In this document: one piece after another, positions 16,061 to 23,863 of the stretch
How positions within the stretch are numbered: the stretch's first letter is position 1
How the letters are laid out: every line of letters begins with the position of its first letter
NCBI GenBank assembly: GCA_030615035.1
Contig: JAUXAC010000011.1
Span: 1-40,701, forward strand
Origin: Dehalococcoidia bacterium
Lineage (GTDB): Bacteria > Chloroflexota > Dehalococcoidia > Dehalococcoidales > RBG-16-60-22
Length of the DNA: 40,701 bases
Reading direction: 5' to 3'
Position numbers and translations under genes: made by a program
Notes under the pieces: generated by a model
Told to the model about the DNA's origin: nothing
Seen by the model: the letters and a program-made list of their open reading frames with translations, nothing else
The model's database searches: none

Positions 16061-16116
16061 AATGCACCTTCTTTAGGTTAACATAAATCCTTAACCTTTC
16101 ACAAGGCTTCTTGTCT

Positions 16117-16202
16117 ACCTCACCCCCTTTGTCCCCCTCTCCTTCAAAGGAGAGGGGGAGGTGTTATCTGAGAGGGGCTTCGCCCCTCTAAAACTCCCCT
16201 CT
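16117..16202. repeat. mosaic hairpin repeat, locus 2
   Basis: One complete unit: CTCACCCCCTTTGTCCCC, then CCCCTCTCCTTCAAAGGAGA (hairpin A), then GAGAGGGGCTTCGCCCCTCT (hairpin B), then AAAACTCCCC. It separates rarA from the rearranged junction at 16203-16253. Confidence 0.88.
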
Positions 16203-16253
16203 TTACTTATACCTCTTCACCTCAAAATTATGTTCAAACATATCCATGATGCA
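16203..16253 (-). other. chimeric scar: rarA 5' start joined to amrA 3' end
   Basis: On the minus strand this spells GTGCATC then a 14-codon frame MDMFEHNFEVKRYK and a stop. The first part copies the beginning of rarA (GTGCAT..ATG, GGACATGTTTGAA in rarA against GGATATGTTTGAA here). The last 22 bases (16205-16226) are identical to the final coding bases of the amrBA gene at 17702-17723. The changeover is at TTTGAGG, a stretch the two genes share. It is probably not a gene; it is a recombination product. Confidence 0.65.
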
Positions 16254-16259
16254 CATCTC

Positions 16260-17618
16260 TCATCTTCTTGGAGCCCGGTTGTGTTGTCTGCATAGTAATC
16301 TGCCATTTTCGAGTGAGGTTGGACCACCATCATTCCATTTAACAATATGGTCGGCTTCAGCCTCTCGGAAATCAGCGAAACGCTCTTGACATCTCTGGTC
16401 GTCTTCAAATATCCACTCACATTGTCTGTCTGCCCTATCCCAAATAGCTATTTTCTGGGGTTCTGTAAAACCTCGCCTCCTGTCCCTTGGAGTTATTGTC
16501 GGATACTTGCTCATGATGTAGGGCATAAGTATTTCGTGTCGTGTCCGTATTCGATGCTGGGCATAGCCGGCATTACTGAGGGCAGCACTAAAGTTAATCC
16601 AAGGTGTCTCCTCCGGGTTCTCTTGTCTTTGAGTTTCAAATGTGCGGACTATTTCAGCAAACGAGAAATCTTGGGGTAGTGGATATTCCTCGGTGATTTC
16701 CCGCCATGCTTTGAAAAAGCTCAAAATGAGGAAGGCAGTCCGAAGTTGAGGAAGCATTACTCGCTGACCACTTTCTACAATCTCTACTGCACGCTGAAAA
16801 CGTCCTAAAATGGTCCTGAACCTCGATTGTTCATCCTCTGTCAGAGTTGTCGCCTTCTCAAAATACATGGCTTCGAGACTACTCCAATGCTTATCCTGAC
16901 CAGTGTAGAGGAATTCATGTAAGAGGATATCACAAATATTCCTGTGCGCTTTACGAACATTGCGGAGATTCACTTTCTGGAAGAAAGGGTGCCGTGAAGG
17001 TAATTCTTCCTCATCGGATTCGTCTATTACCATCCTAACTTCACTAGTTAGTTCAGTCACGAAGTCACATAGTTTGCCGCCCAAAGCTGCTCTAACTTCG
17101 GTCTTTGTCAGACTCTTCCCACCCTGTAGCTTGACGAAAATGTCCATAGCTGAAGCTTCCTCGATATCATCGTACTGAACTATAGAAGGTTCATAGTCAT
17201 CAAATATCTCTCGATAACTCATGTCGAGTCGTCTAAAACCTCTTTCTTCATCCCCCTCAACTAGTTTGTATTTTGTATTCTTAAACTCTTCCGAGATGCT
17301 TCTTAAAGATGGAATAGCTATCCTACCTTCAGCGAACTCTCTGATAGCTCTGAGCCTTTGTCTTCCATCGATTGGTATGCGTATTCCATCTGGCTTTTTC
17401 CAGAGTACCATCATGCCAATGGGATAGTTTCGTATAATGCTATAAGCTAGAAGCCCCATATCCTCCGGAGTCCAGACTATTTGACGTTGCCAAGGTGGTA
17501 CGTCAAAGTCTTCCGTAGAAATAAGAATATCTCTTTCCGTTTCTCTGTTCGCATTGAGGCGATTGATAAGTTGTTTTATGGCTCGAAACTCGACTGGATG
17601 AGGAGTATTCACTGGCAT
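16260..17618 (-). CDS. DUF262-HNH nuclease (GmrSD-related, putative defence protein)
   Basis: 452 residues. The N-terminal DUF262 domain has VPPWQRQIVW and IPIDGRQRLRAIREF, the ParB-like NTPase motifs also found in GmrS. The C-terminal HNH domain reads ADHIVKWNDGGPTSLENG then LLCRQHN, with the two His and Asn of the beta-beta-alpha-metal site intact. DUF262-nuclease fusions belong to the type IV modification-dependent restriction group, so cleavage of modified phage DNA is the likely role (inference). AAGGAGGTAATGCA precedes the ATG; a 17-codon leader frame overlaps it. The gene is bracketed by direct repeats and breaks the rarA-amr order. Confidence 0.85.
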   Translation of the reverse strand: MPVNTPHPVEFRAIKQLINRLNANRETERDILISTEDFDVPPWQRQIVWTPEDMGLLAYSIIRNYPIGMMVLWKKPDGIRIPIDGRQRLRAIREFAEGRIAIPSLRSISEEFKNTKYKLVEGDEERGFRRLDMSYREIFDDYEPSIVQYDDIEEASAMDIFVKLQGGKSLTKTEVRAALGGKLCDFVTELTSEVRMVIDESDEEELPSRHPFFQKVNLRNVRKAHRNICDILLHEFLYTGQDKHWSSLEAMYFEKATTLTEDEQSRFRTILGRFQRAVEIVESGQRVMLPQLRTAFLILSFFKAWREITEEYPLPQDFSFAEIVRTFETQRQENPEETPWINFSAALSNAGYAQHRIRTRHEILMPYIMSKYPTITPRDRRRGFTEPQKIAIWDRADRQCEWIFEDDQRCQERFADFREAEADHIVKWNDGGPTSLENGRLLCRQHNRAPRR

Positions 17619-17699
17619 TGCATTACCTCCTTGATAAGTTGTTTATATTCGTTAGCACTCATAGGTAAACCTAGAGTTAGCCCAATCCGCTCTGGCTAG

Positions 17700-19016
17700 T
17701 CACTTATACCTCTTCACCTCAAACCGGTAAAGGTTCACCGGCTCATCGGGGTCTATGCCCGCCTTCTGGCGGCAGATGTCAATCTGATAGTCCACCGTAT
17801 CCACCCCCTCGAGGTCGGGAAGGAGTAAGCCCCGCCTGAACCCGCACTGCACGATAACCCCGTACTTCTTGGGGTCTAGCCGGCTTTTATCCTTTACTGG
17901 CTTGGGTTCGGTAAGGACATCCACACTGTATTCAAGCTGCCCGAGCTCGTCAGGGCCGACGGGTGGGAAGCGGGGGTCTCTGGTAGACGAGCTGATAGCA
18001 TTGCTGATAATCTCCTCGGCTACATTCTTCGCCGCCGGCTCAAAGGTGCCGATACAGCCCCTCAGTTCACCGGACTTGTGCAGAGAAACAAAGACCCCGG
18101 CTTTCTCCTTCATCTCCGGGGTAAGTTCATCTGGGGGTGGGGGAACCTTGCCTTCCTCAACATACGTCTCAACCGTATTCTTGGCTAGTTTCACCAGCGG
18201 GTGCATCTCAACCGCCGATATGATTATGCCCGCATAGCCAACTACCGCGGAGTAATCGCCGGTGGTATCGCCGCTGGTCTGGTATTTGACCAGTTCTGCC
18301 GACTTCGCTCCCAGTTCTTTGGCGGCGGAGATAAGACTGGCTGTTGGCGCATAGCCGCACATCGATATATTTAATTCATCGACCCGCCTTAACAGTTCAT
18401 CCTCATCCAAGTCCAGTATGGCATCTATAGCTTGGGTATCCTTCTTCTGTGCCGACTCCTGTGGTTCATAGTGGGTCATGTCACTGCTGGCGATGATGAC
18501 GACCTCTCTATTCAGTTTCCTGACCGCTTTAGCTATCTCTCTGCCGATTTCCTTGTAGGTATCACCGCTGGCGTAACCGAGAATGATAGGCACTATCCGG
18601 AAGTCCGACTTGAAATATTGCAGAAATGGTATCTGGACCTCAATGGAATGTTCGTACTGGTGGGCGATGTCGTCTTCTTGCAGGTGACTGGAAGTGGTTA
18701 AAATCTGCTTGCCGAGTTCTGAGTCAATCTCTACCTCGCCCAGGGGTGTTTTCCATTTGCCCTGGGTCATGATGCTGAGCGGTTTTCCCATTCCGCTGTG
18801 GTTGGGACCGATGATAATGAAGGTATCTTTAAATTTGATTCTGGAGATAACCGCACCGGCTACCGGTCCGGAGTAGATATATCCGGCATGGGGTGAGACG
18901 AGACCGATTACATCCTGTTTCTCTGCCTTCTCATCAACGAGCGTCTCAATCATTGCCTCAAGCTGCGAGGCTGACCCGGGATAGAATTGCCCCGCCACGA
19001 CTGGTTGCCTTATCAT
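17700..19016 (-). CDS. amrB: AmmeMemoRadiSam protein B-A fusion (Memo + AMMECR1)
   Basis: 438 residues with two domains. Residues 1-265 are Memo-like ([20 protein letters not shown], then [12 protein letters not shown] and GPNHSGMG, with the metal-binding His residues). From about 270 onward is AMMECR1 ([31 protein letters not shown]). These proteins normally come as separate AmrB and AmrA subunits beside a radical SAM enzyme, AmrS; together they are thought to carry out a radical modification whose substrate is unknown. It overlaps amrS by four bases. The last eight residues are the source of the duplicated 22 bp downstream. Confidence 0.93.
   Translation of the reverse strand: MIRQPVVAGQFYPGSASQLEAMIETLVDEKAEKQDVIGLVSPHAGYIYSGPVAGAVISRIKFKDTFIIIGPNHSGMGKPLSIMTQGKWKTPLGEVEIDSELGKQILTTSSHLQEDDIAHQYEHSIEVQIPFLQYFKSDFRIVPIILGYASGDTYKEIGREIAKAVRKLNREVVIIASSDMTHYEPQESAQKKDTQAIDAILDLDEDELLRRVDELNISMCGYAPTASLISAAKELGAKSAELVKYQTSGDTTGDYSAVVGYAGIIISAVEMHPLVKLAKNTVETYVEEGKVPPPPDELTPEMKEKAGVFVSLHKSGELRGCIGTFEPAAKNVAEEIISNAISSSTRDPRFPPVGPDELGQLEYSVDVLTEPKPVKDKSRLDPKKYGVIVQCGFRRGLLLPDLEGVDTVDYQIDICRQKAGIDPDEPVNLYRFEVKRYK
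17702..17723. repeat. 22-bp direct repeat, copy 2
   Basis: ACTTATACCTCTTCACCTCA plus AA, identical to 16205-16226. It forms the authentic 3' end of the amrBA coding sequence. The spacing between copies is 1,497 bp. Confidence 0.85.
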
Positions 19017-20044
19017 CTTGTCCCCTCCTTCATCCTGAAATTAAGTTCCGCTCCACAGTATTTGCATTTTGAATCTGCCAGACCTACCACTTTAGTCTGG
19101 TAGCCAAACCTCTGCACAACAGGCTTGCCACAGGAATAGCAGGTGGTACTCTCACTCTGGTGTCCGGGAACATTGCCCGCATAGATGAACTTGAGACCGG
19201 CTTTTCGCCCGATATCATAAGCGCGCTCCAGGGTGGAGATGGGGGTGGCGGGCAGGTGCATCATATTGTGATGGGGATAGAATCTGGTTACATGCCAGGG
19301 GGTGAGCTCTCCCAGCTCATCCCGTATCCACTTGGCCAGGCCTTCAAGTTGCTGGTCATCATCATTCATGGTGGGTATGATGTTGGTAACCACCTCAACA
19401 TGCATGTTCCACTTGGCTTTAGCCCGCTTGGCAACCTCAAGTATTCCCCGCCAGCGGGGTATCTTGGATAGGTCACGATAAAAGGCGTCAGAGAAGCCCT
19501 TGATATCAACGCGCCAGGCATCCAGATAGGGTCCGATAGTATCCAGTGCTTCCGGGGTCATATAACCGTTGGTTACATAGACTGTATATAAATCATTCTC
19601 CTTGGCCAGCTTGGCTGAGTCCAGGGTATACTCAAACCAGATGGTCGGCTCATTGTATGTCCAGGCAATGCCCTGGCAGTTATAACGTTTGGTCAGTTCA
19701 ACAGCTAACTGGGGCGGAACGTCCTGGGAGCCACGCCACGGCTCACCGTTTTCCGGGCAGGAAATTTCCCAGTTCTGGCAGTGCTGGCAGTGGAAATTAC
19801 AGCCCCACCCACCTATAGAAAAGGCTAAACTACCGGGAAAGAAGTGGAACAAGGGCTTCTTTTCAATCGGGTCGGCAGCTACTGATGACGCCTTGGCATA
19901 ATTCATGTTATACAGGGCGCCGTCCCTGTGCTGATACATGTGGCAAACGCCGGACTTATCCGCGGCTATTTTGCAGCGCCACTGGCAGATATTACACCTT
20001 AGCCTGGAGTTGGGTAGCTTTTCATAGAGCATTGCCTCATGCAT
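19013..20044 (-). CDS. amrS: AmmeMemoRadiSam radical SAM enzyme
   Basis: 343 residues. An N-terminal CNICQWRC...GVC motif precedes the radical SAM cluster motif in [17 protein letters not shown] (CxxxCxxC). Then come [13 protein letters not shown] and [11 protein letters not shown], typical of PflA-like AmrS proteins. A C-terminal zinc ribbon (CYSC...CKYC) closes the protein. Start ATG at 20044 with MHEAMLYEK. It heads the operon amrS-amrBA. The -10/-35 region was probably displaced by the repeat that begins 75 bp upstream. Confidence 0.94.
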   Translation of the reverse strand: MHEAMLYEKLPNSRLRCNICQWRCKIAADKSGVCHMYQHRDGALYNMNYAKASSVAADPIEKKPLFHFFPGSLAFSIGGWGCNFHCQHCQNWEISCPENGEPWRGSQDVPPQLAVELTKRYNCQGIAWTYNEPTIWFEYTLDSAKLAKENDLYTVYVTNGYMTPEALDTIGPYLDAWRVDIKGFSDAFYRDLSKIPRWRGILEVAKRAKAKWNMHVEVVTNIIPTMNDDDQQLEGLAKWIRDELGELTPWHVTRFYPHHNMMHLPATPISTLERAYDIGRKAGLKFIYAGNVPGHQSESTTCYSCGKPVVQRFGYQTKVVGLADSKCKYCGAELNFRMKEGTR

Positions 20045-20119
20045 AATTTAACCCTGCCTGTATCTTGACTTAATTATATCACTCAACCATTGTCAATTAT
20101 AGCCTGTTTTTTATTATCT

Positions 20120-20345
20120 CCCTATCCCCCTTCCTCTTATCTGGATGAACCAGGCGGGGTGTCTAAGAGGGGCGCCAGCCCCTCTTTTCAACACTTTCCC
20201 CCTCCCCTTATAATTATATGGAGCGTCCAAGAGAGGCGAAGCCTCTCTTACACAACCATTCCCCCTTCCCCTTCTTAAGGGGAAGGGGGATAAAGGGGGA
20301 TGGGGTTTAATAATAATAAAAGGCTAAAGAGGGTGAGGTCACCAA
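20120..20345. repeat. mosaic hairpin repeat, locus 3
   Basis: Several blocks: CTAAGAGGGGCGCCAGCCCC hairpin, a GTCCAAGAGAGGCGAAGCCT hairpin, CCCCTTCCCCTTCTTAAGGG with its complement, then GATGGGGTTTAATAATAATA and GAGGGTGAGGTCACC. It lies between amrS and the 100-bp inverted element. Confidence 0.85.
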
Positions 20346-20358
20346 ATATCCTGGAGTA

Positions 20359-20458
20359 AAAGGGATTTGTTTTTCCCCGCCACCTTTGCTTAAACGAGCG
20401 TAGGCTTAACATAACTCTAAAAACAATTCAAAGCTAACCCCCCTACGAATTGTTTCCC
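20359..20458 (-). repeat. 100-bp inverted element, copy 1
   Basis: The reverse complement of this stretch matches 23043-23141 with only a few mismatches and a short indel. Shared blocks include GGGAAACAATTCGTAGG, TTTGAATTGTTTTTAGAG and CAAAGGTGGCGGGGAAAAAC. It sits 130 bp before the DRTGG gene. It is unrelated to the hairpin family that adjoins it. Confidence 0.85.
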
Positions 20459-20588
20459 TGAATTTTTTTATAGTATCGTTTTCCCCCAAAACAAATGACA
20501 ATCGCGATGCCGGATTTACTTTACGATTGAAATGTAAGGGATTATAATAGATTGGTCAGTTTTACGATAATGTAACCGGAGGTGAAGC

Positions 20589-21614
20589 TTGGTTGCTTTA
20601 TATGTAGCCTCTTCAGAAGAAGCCGCAGGCAAGACCACTATTTGCGCTGGTGTAGGCAAGCATTTGCTGGATGAGGGCAAGAAAGTAGGTTTCCTTAAAC
20701 CGATTCTCGCTGATAAAAAATCGGAGGGTAGTGACAGCGATGCTGTATTTATGAAGCAGGTTCTGGCTTTATCGGAGCTTGTAGACTCTCTTTGTCCGCT
20801 TATTAGCGGCGAGGGGGTTCTGACCAATAAGGTTAAACAAACCTATGCCAAGGTTTCTCAGGGTAAAGATGTAGTTATTATAGAGGGCATGTGTGGACAC
20901 AGTCCGGATGACAATCTAAGTAAGACTTCTTACGAAATAGTAGAGGCACTGAAGGCTAGGGTGATTATTGTGGAAGGCTATTCCAATCAATCATCTACGG
21001 CGAAGTTTATTAACACCTATAAGGGATTTGGGGAGAACTTATTGGGTGTCGTATTGAATAAGGTACCGAGCAGTCAACTAAAGCGTGTGCACGATGAGAT
21101 ACCGCCTCAGTTTGATGCAGCGGCGATAAATATTTTAGGGATACTTCCTGAGGATAGGGCTTTATTTACTTTAACCATAGGCGAGCTGGCCGACTATATT
21201 CAGGGAGAAATATTAAACAACGCTGAGAAATCGGCAGAGTTGGTGGAAAACTTTATGGTGGGGGCAATGTATGTTGACTCTGGTCTAGAGTACTTCGGTC
21301 GTAAAAGAGGTAAGGCGGTAGTGGTTAGGGATGACCGTCCGGATATGCAGCTGGCAGCTCTGGAGACCCCGACAAAGTGCCTTGTCATCAGTGGCAATAC
21401 CGCTCCAGTTTATTCTGTCCGTTATCGGGCGGAAGATAAGGGCGTTCCTATTATTTTAACCAAGAGTGATACTAGCACCATACTAAAAAGCATTGAAGAT
21501 GCTCTGGACAAGACCAGATTCAGCCAGGAGAAGAAATTACTGAAGCTTGCTGAAATTACAGAGCAGCACCTCAGCTTTCAAGCTATATCCAAAGGACTGG
21601 GTTTAGCTGACTAG
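20589..21614 (+). CDS. BioD-like ATPase with DRTGG domain (COG0857-type)
   Basis: 341 residues. N-terminal dethiobiotin-synthetase-like P-loop domain with a variant Walker A (ASSEEAAGKTT) and KVGFLKPI. The C-terminal ~120 residues form a DRTGG domain (VGAMYVDSGLEYFGRKRGKA then a degenerate DRPDMQLAAL). This architecture equals the N-terminal part of long phosphotransacetylases without the catalytic Pta part, so a sensory or regulatory role in acetyl-CoA metabolism is possible but unproven. Start TTG, supported by CGGAGGTGAAGC directly ahead. A TATAAT at 20543 with TTTACG 17 bp upstream may be its promoter. Confidence 0.85.
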   Translation: MVALYVASSEEAAGKTTICAGVGKHLLDEGKKVGFLKPILADKKSEGSDSDAVFMKQVLALSELVDSLCPLISGEGVLTNKVKQTYAKVSQGKDVVIIEGMCGHSPDDNLSKTSYEIVEALKARVIIVEGYSNQSSTAKFINTYKGFGENLLGVVLNKVPSSQLKRVHDEIPPQFDAAAINILGILPEDRALFTLTIGELADYIQGEILNNAEKSAELVENFMVGAMYVDSGLEYFGRKRGKAVVVRDDRPDMQLAALETPTKCLVISGNTAPVYSVRYRAEDKGVPIILTKSDTSTILKSIEDALDKTRFSQEKKLLKLAEITEQHLSFQAISKGLGLAD

Positions 21615-21650
21615 AAAAAGTATTGATAAAAATAGGAATAGTGTTATGGT

Positions 21651-21846
21651 GACCTCACCCCCTGTGTCCCCCTCTCCTTGAAAGGAGAGGGGGATTCATT
21701 TAAAGAAGAGGGGCTAACGCCCCTCTTGAACACCCTTATACTTGACGGAGTAAATATCATAAGGAGAGTCCAAGAGAGGCGAAGCCTCTCTTATATATAA
21801 TTCCCCCTCCCTTGGTGAGGGAGGGGGATAAAGGGGGTGGGTTGCT
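21651..21846. repeat. mosaic hairpin repeat, locus 4
   Basis: GACCTCACCCCCTGTGTCCC, CCCTCTCCTTGAAAGGAGAG hairpin, AAGAGGGGCTAACGCCCCTC hairpin, then GTCCAAGAGAGGCGAAGCCT hairpin and CCCCCTCCC...GAGGGAGGGGG, ending GGGGGTGGGTTGC. It ends about 80 bp before the purM reading frame and fills most of the 312-bp gap. Confidence 0.85.
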
Positions 21847-21926
21847 AAACAATCTCCTTTATATTTGAGTTAAAGCTCGGTTTCTGGTAATCTAAAGAAG
21901 GATATCTTGGCACGGGGGTAAGGCAG

Positions 21927-22928
21927 ATTAAGCACACTTATGCCGCCGCTGGTGTTAATATTGATATTGCGGTTAAAGCCAAGGAGCTAATTGGCAAGCA
22001 GGCTTGGTCTACCCACCGCCCTGAGGTCTTGAGTGGCTTCGGGTTCTTTGGCGGGCTTTTTGAATTCCAGGGATATAAGCAGCCAGTTCTGGTGTCTAGC
22101 GTGGATGGGGTAGGTACCAAGCTGAAAATTGCCAGTGCCTTAGACAAGCATAATACCATTGGCATTGATCTGGTTAATCACTGTGTTAATGATATCCTTA
22201 CCTGCGGTGCTGAGCCGCTCTTCTTTCTGGACTACATTGCTATGGGTAAGCTGGTGCCAGAGCAGGTAGAGGCTATTGCTCAAGGGTTAGCTCAAGCCTG
22301 CCGTGAGGTTGGCTGTGCCCTTATCGGTGGCGAGACCGCCGAGATGCCCGGTCTATATGCCGGGGAAGATTACGACTTGGTGGGTTTTATCATCGGCGTG
22401 GTGGAGAAAGAAAAGATTATCATGGGGAAGACAACTGTGGCTGGTGATACCATTATCGGCTTACCCTCCAGTGGGCTGCACACCAATGGCTATTCTCTGG
22501 TACGCAAGATTTTTGGTGTTGACCAATTAGAAAAATATTACCCCGAGTTGAGGCGGACTCTAGGCGAGGAGCTTCTGGAACCGCACCGGTGCTATTATAA
22601 TCAGTTGAAGCCTTTACTGCCGCTGGTTAAGGGCATGGCACATATTACCGGCGGCGGCTTGATTGATAATGTGCCCCGGGTACTGCCTCAAGGTTTGGCG
22701 GCAAAATTCCACAGTCAGGCTTGGACTATCCCCCCTATCTTCCAGCTCATCCAGCAACGGGGCAAAGTTGCTCGTGATGAGATGTACCGTGTATTTAATA
22801 TGGGTATTGGCATGGTGCTCATTTGCTCACCTGATAATGCTAACAAGCTGGTTAAAGCCCTGCCGGATGCGAAGCTTATTGGTGAGGTGGTAGGGCAGGC
22901 GGGGAGGGCGAGAGTGGTTATAGAATAG
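21927..22928 (+). CDS. purM: phosphoribosylaminoimidazole synthetase (AIR synthetase)
   Basis: 333 residues if begun at the ATT at 21927. The conserved N-terminal segment HTYAAAGVNIDIAVKAKELI is in frame with the body (SSVDGVGTKLKIA, VNHCVNDILTCGAEPLFFLD, GGETAEMPG, GLPSSGLHTNGYSLVRKIF). Beginning at the first canonical codon (TTG, 22029) would delete 34 residues, including family-conserved ones. The frame is closed by TAA just upstream, and no ATG, GTG or TTG lies between. PurM converts FGAM to AIR in purine synthesis. GGGGGTAAG before the ATT is a weak SD candidate. Confidence 0.88.
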   Translation: MKHTYAAAGVNIDIAVKAKELIGKQAWSTHRPEVLSGFGFFGGLFEFQGYKQPVLVSSVDGVGTKLKIASALDKHNTIGIDLVNHCVNDILTCGAEPLFFLDYIAMGKLVPEQVEAIAQGLAQACREVGCALIGGETAEMPGLYAGEDYDLVGFIIGVVEKEKIIMGKTTVAGDTIIGLPSSGLHTNGYSLVRKIFGVDQLEKYYPELRRTLGEELLEPHRCYYNQLKPLLPLVKGMAHITGGGLIDNVPRVLPQGLAAKFHSQAWTIPPIFQLIQQRGKVARDEMYRVFNMGIGMVLICSPDNANKLVKALPDAKLIGEVVGQAGRARVVIE

Positions 22929-22930
22929 CT

Positions 22931-22984
22931 AGCGGGGCGTTTGAGAGGGGCTTTGCCCCTCTACTTAAAAGGAGGGGGAGGTCA
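22931..22984. repeat. mosaic hairpin repeat, locus 5 (partial)
   Basis: GCGGGGCGTTTGAGAGGGGC, the TTTGCCCCTCT half, then AAAAGGAGGGGGAGGTC. It is a truncated unit directly after purM. Confidence 0.8.
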
Positions 22985-23042
22985 AGCTAGGAAACGGGAA
23001 TTGTTTATCGTTTTCACACGCCTAAAGTACTAATTTTTTAGT

Positions 23043-23141
23043 GGGAAACAATTCGTAGGTGGTTAGCTTTGAATTGTTTTTAGAGTTATGTTAAGTCTAC
23101 GATTGTTTAAGCAAAGGTGGCGGGGAAAAACAAATCCCTTT
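23043..23141 (+). repeat. 100-bp inverted element, copy 2
   Basis: Inverted counterpart of 20359-20458. It ends about 20 bp before the first codon with homology to AlkD-like proteins, and its last ~45 bases are an open frame continuous with that gene. Confidence 0.85.
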
Positions 23142-23211
23142 CCCCAGGAAGGAAGAGACGCAGTATAACGATATTATCCAAAAAATAAAGTCTCTGGCTG
23201 ACCCCGAGGCA

Positions 23212-23841
23212 GTGAAGGGTATGGCACGGTTTGGCATCAACCCGGAAAACACCTACGGGGTGTCTATTCCGAACCTGAGAAAGATAGCCAGGGAAACAGG
23301 CGAAGACCATACTATGGCGCAACAACTCTGGGCATCCGGCATCCATGAAGCGCGGATACTCGCCAGTTTTATTGACCAGCCGGAAACGGTAACCGAGGCG
23401 CAAATGGAAAGCTGGGTCAAGGACTTTGACTCCTGGGATGTTTGCGACCAATGTTGCAGCAACCTCTTTGATAAAACTAAATTTGCTCACGGAAAAGCCG
23501 CTGAGTGGAGTAAAAGGGAAGAGGAATTTGTCAAGCGGGCAGGATTTACGCTGATGGCGGCACTGGCGGTTCATGATAAAAAGGCAGCCGATGAGGATTT
23601 TCTAAAATTCCTGCCGATAATAAAAAGAGAGTCTACTGATGGTAGAAACTTTGTCAAGAAGGCGGTAAACTGGGCATTAAGGCAAATCGGGAAGAGAAAC
23701 TATAATCTGAATCAGATGGCGCTCAAGACTGCCGAGGAGATTCAGCAAGTCAACTCAAAGAGTGCCCGGTGGATTGCCGCTGATGCCATTCGTGAGCTAA
23801 CCAGTGAGGCGGTTCAAAAGAAGCTGACCAAAGCGAAATAA
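23212..23841 (+). CDS. AlkD-like DNA alkylation repair (HEAT-like) protein
   Basis: 209 residues from the first canonical start (GTG). Family hallmarks: MARFGINPENTYGVSIPNLR, LWASGIHEARILAS, DSWDVCDQCC, and NFVKKAVNWALRQIGKRN, whose Trp-Ala-Leu-Arg helix is conserved. AlkD proteins are HEAT-like alkylpurine DNA glycosylases. The usual N-terminus is plainly encoded upstream in frame (QYNDIIQKIKSLADPEAVKG, from 23161) but has no ATG, GTG or TTG; the frame runs back into the inverted element and closes at 23092. Either an ATT (23173) or ATC start is used, or the gene is 5'-damaged. Confidence 0.85.
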   Translation: MKGMARFGINPENTYGVSIPNLRKIARETGEDHTMAQQLWASGIHEARILASFIDQPETVTEAQMESWVKDFDSWDVCDQCCSNLFDKTKFAHGKAAEWSKREEEFVKRAGFTLMAALAVHDKKAADEDFLKFLPIIKRESTDGRNFVKKAVNWALRQIGKRNYNLNQMALKTAEEIQQVNSKSARWIAADAIRELTSEAVQKKLTKAK

Positions 23842-23863
23842 GAATATATTGGAGGGATTATTT

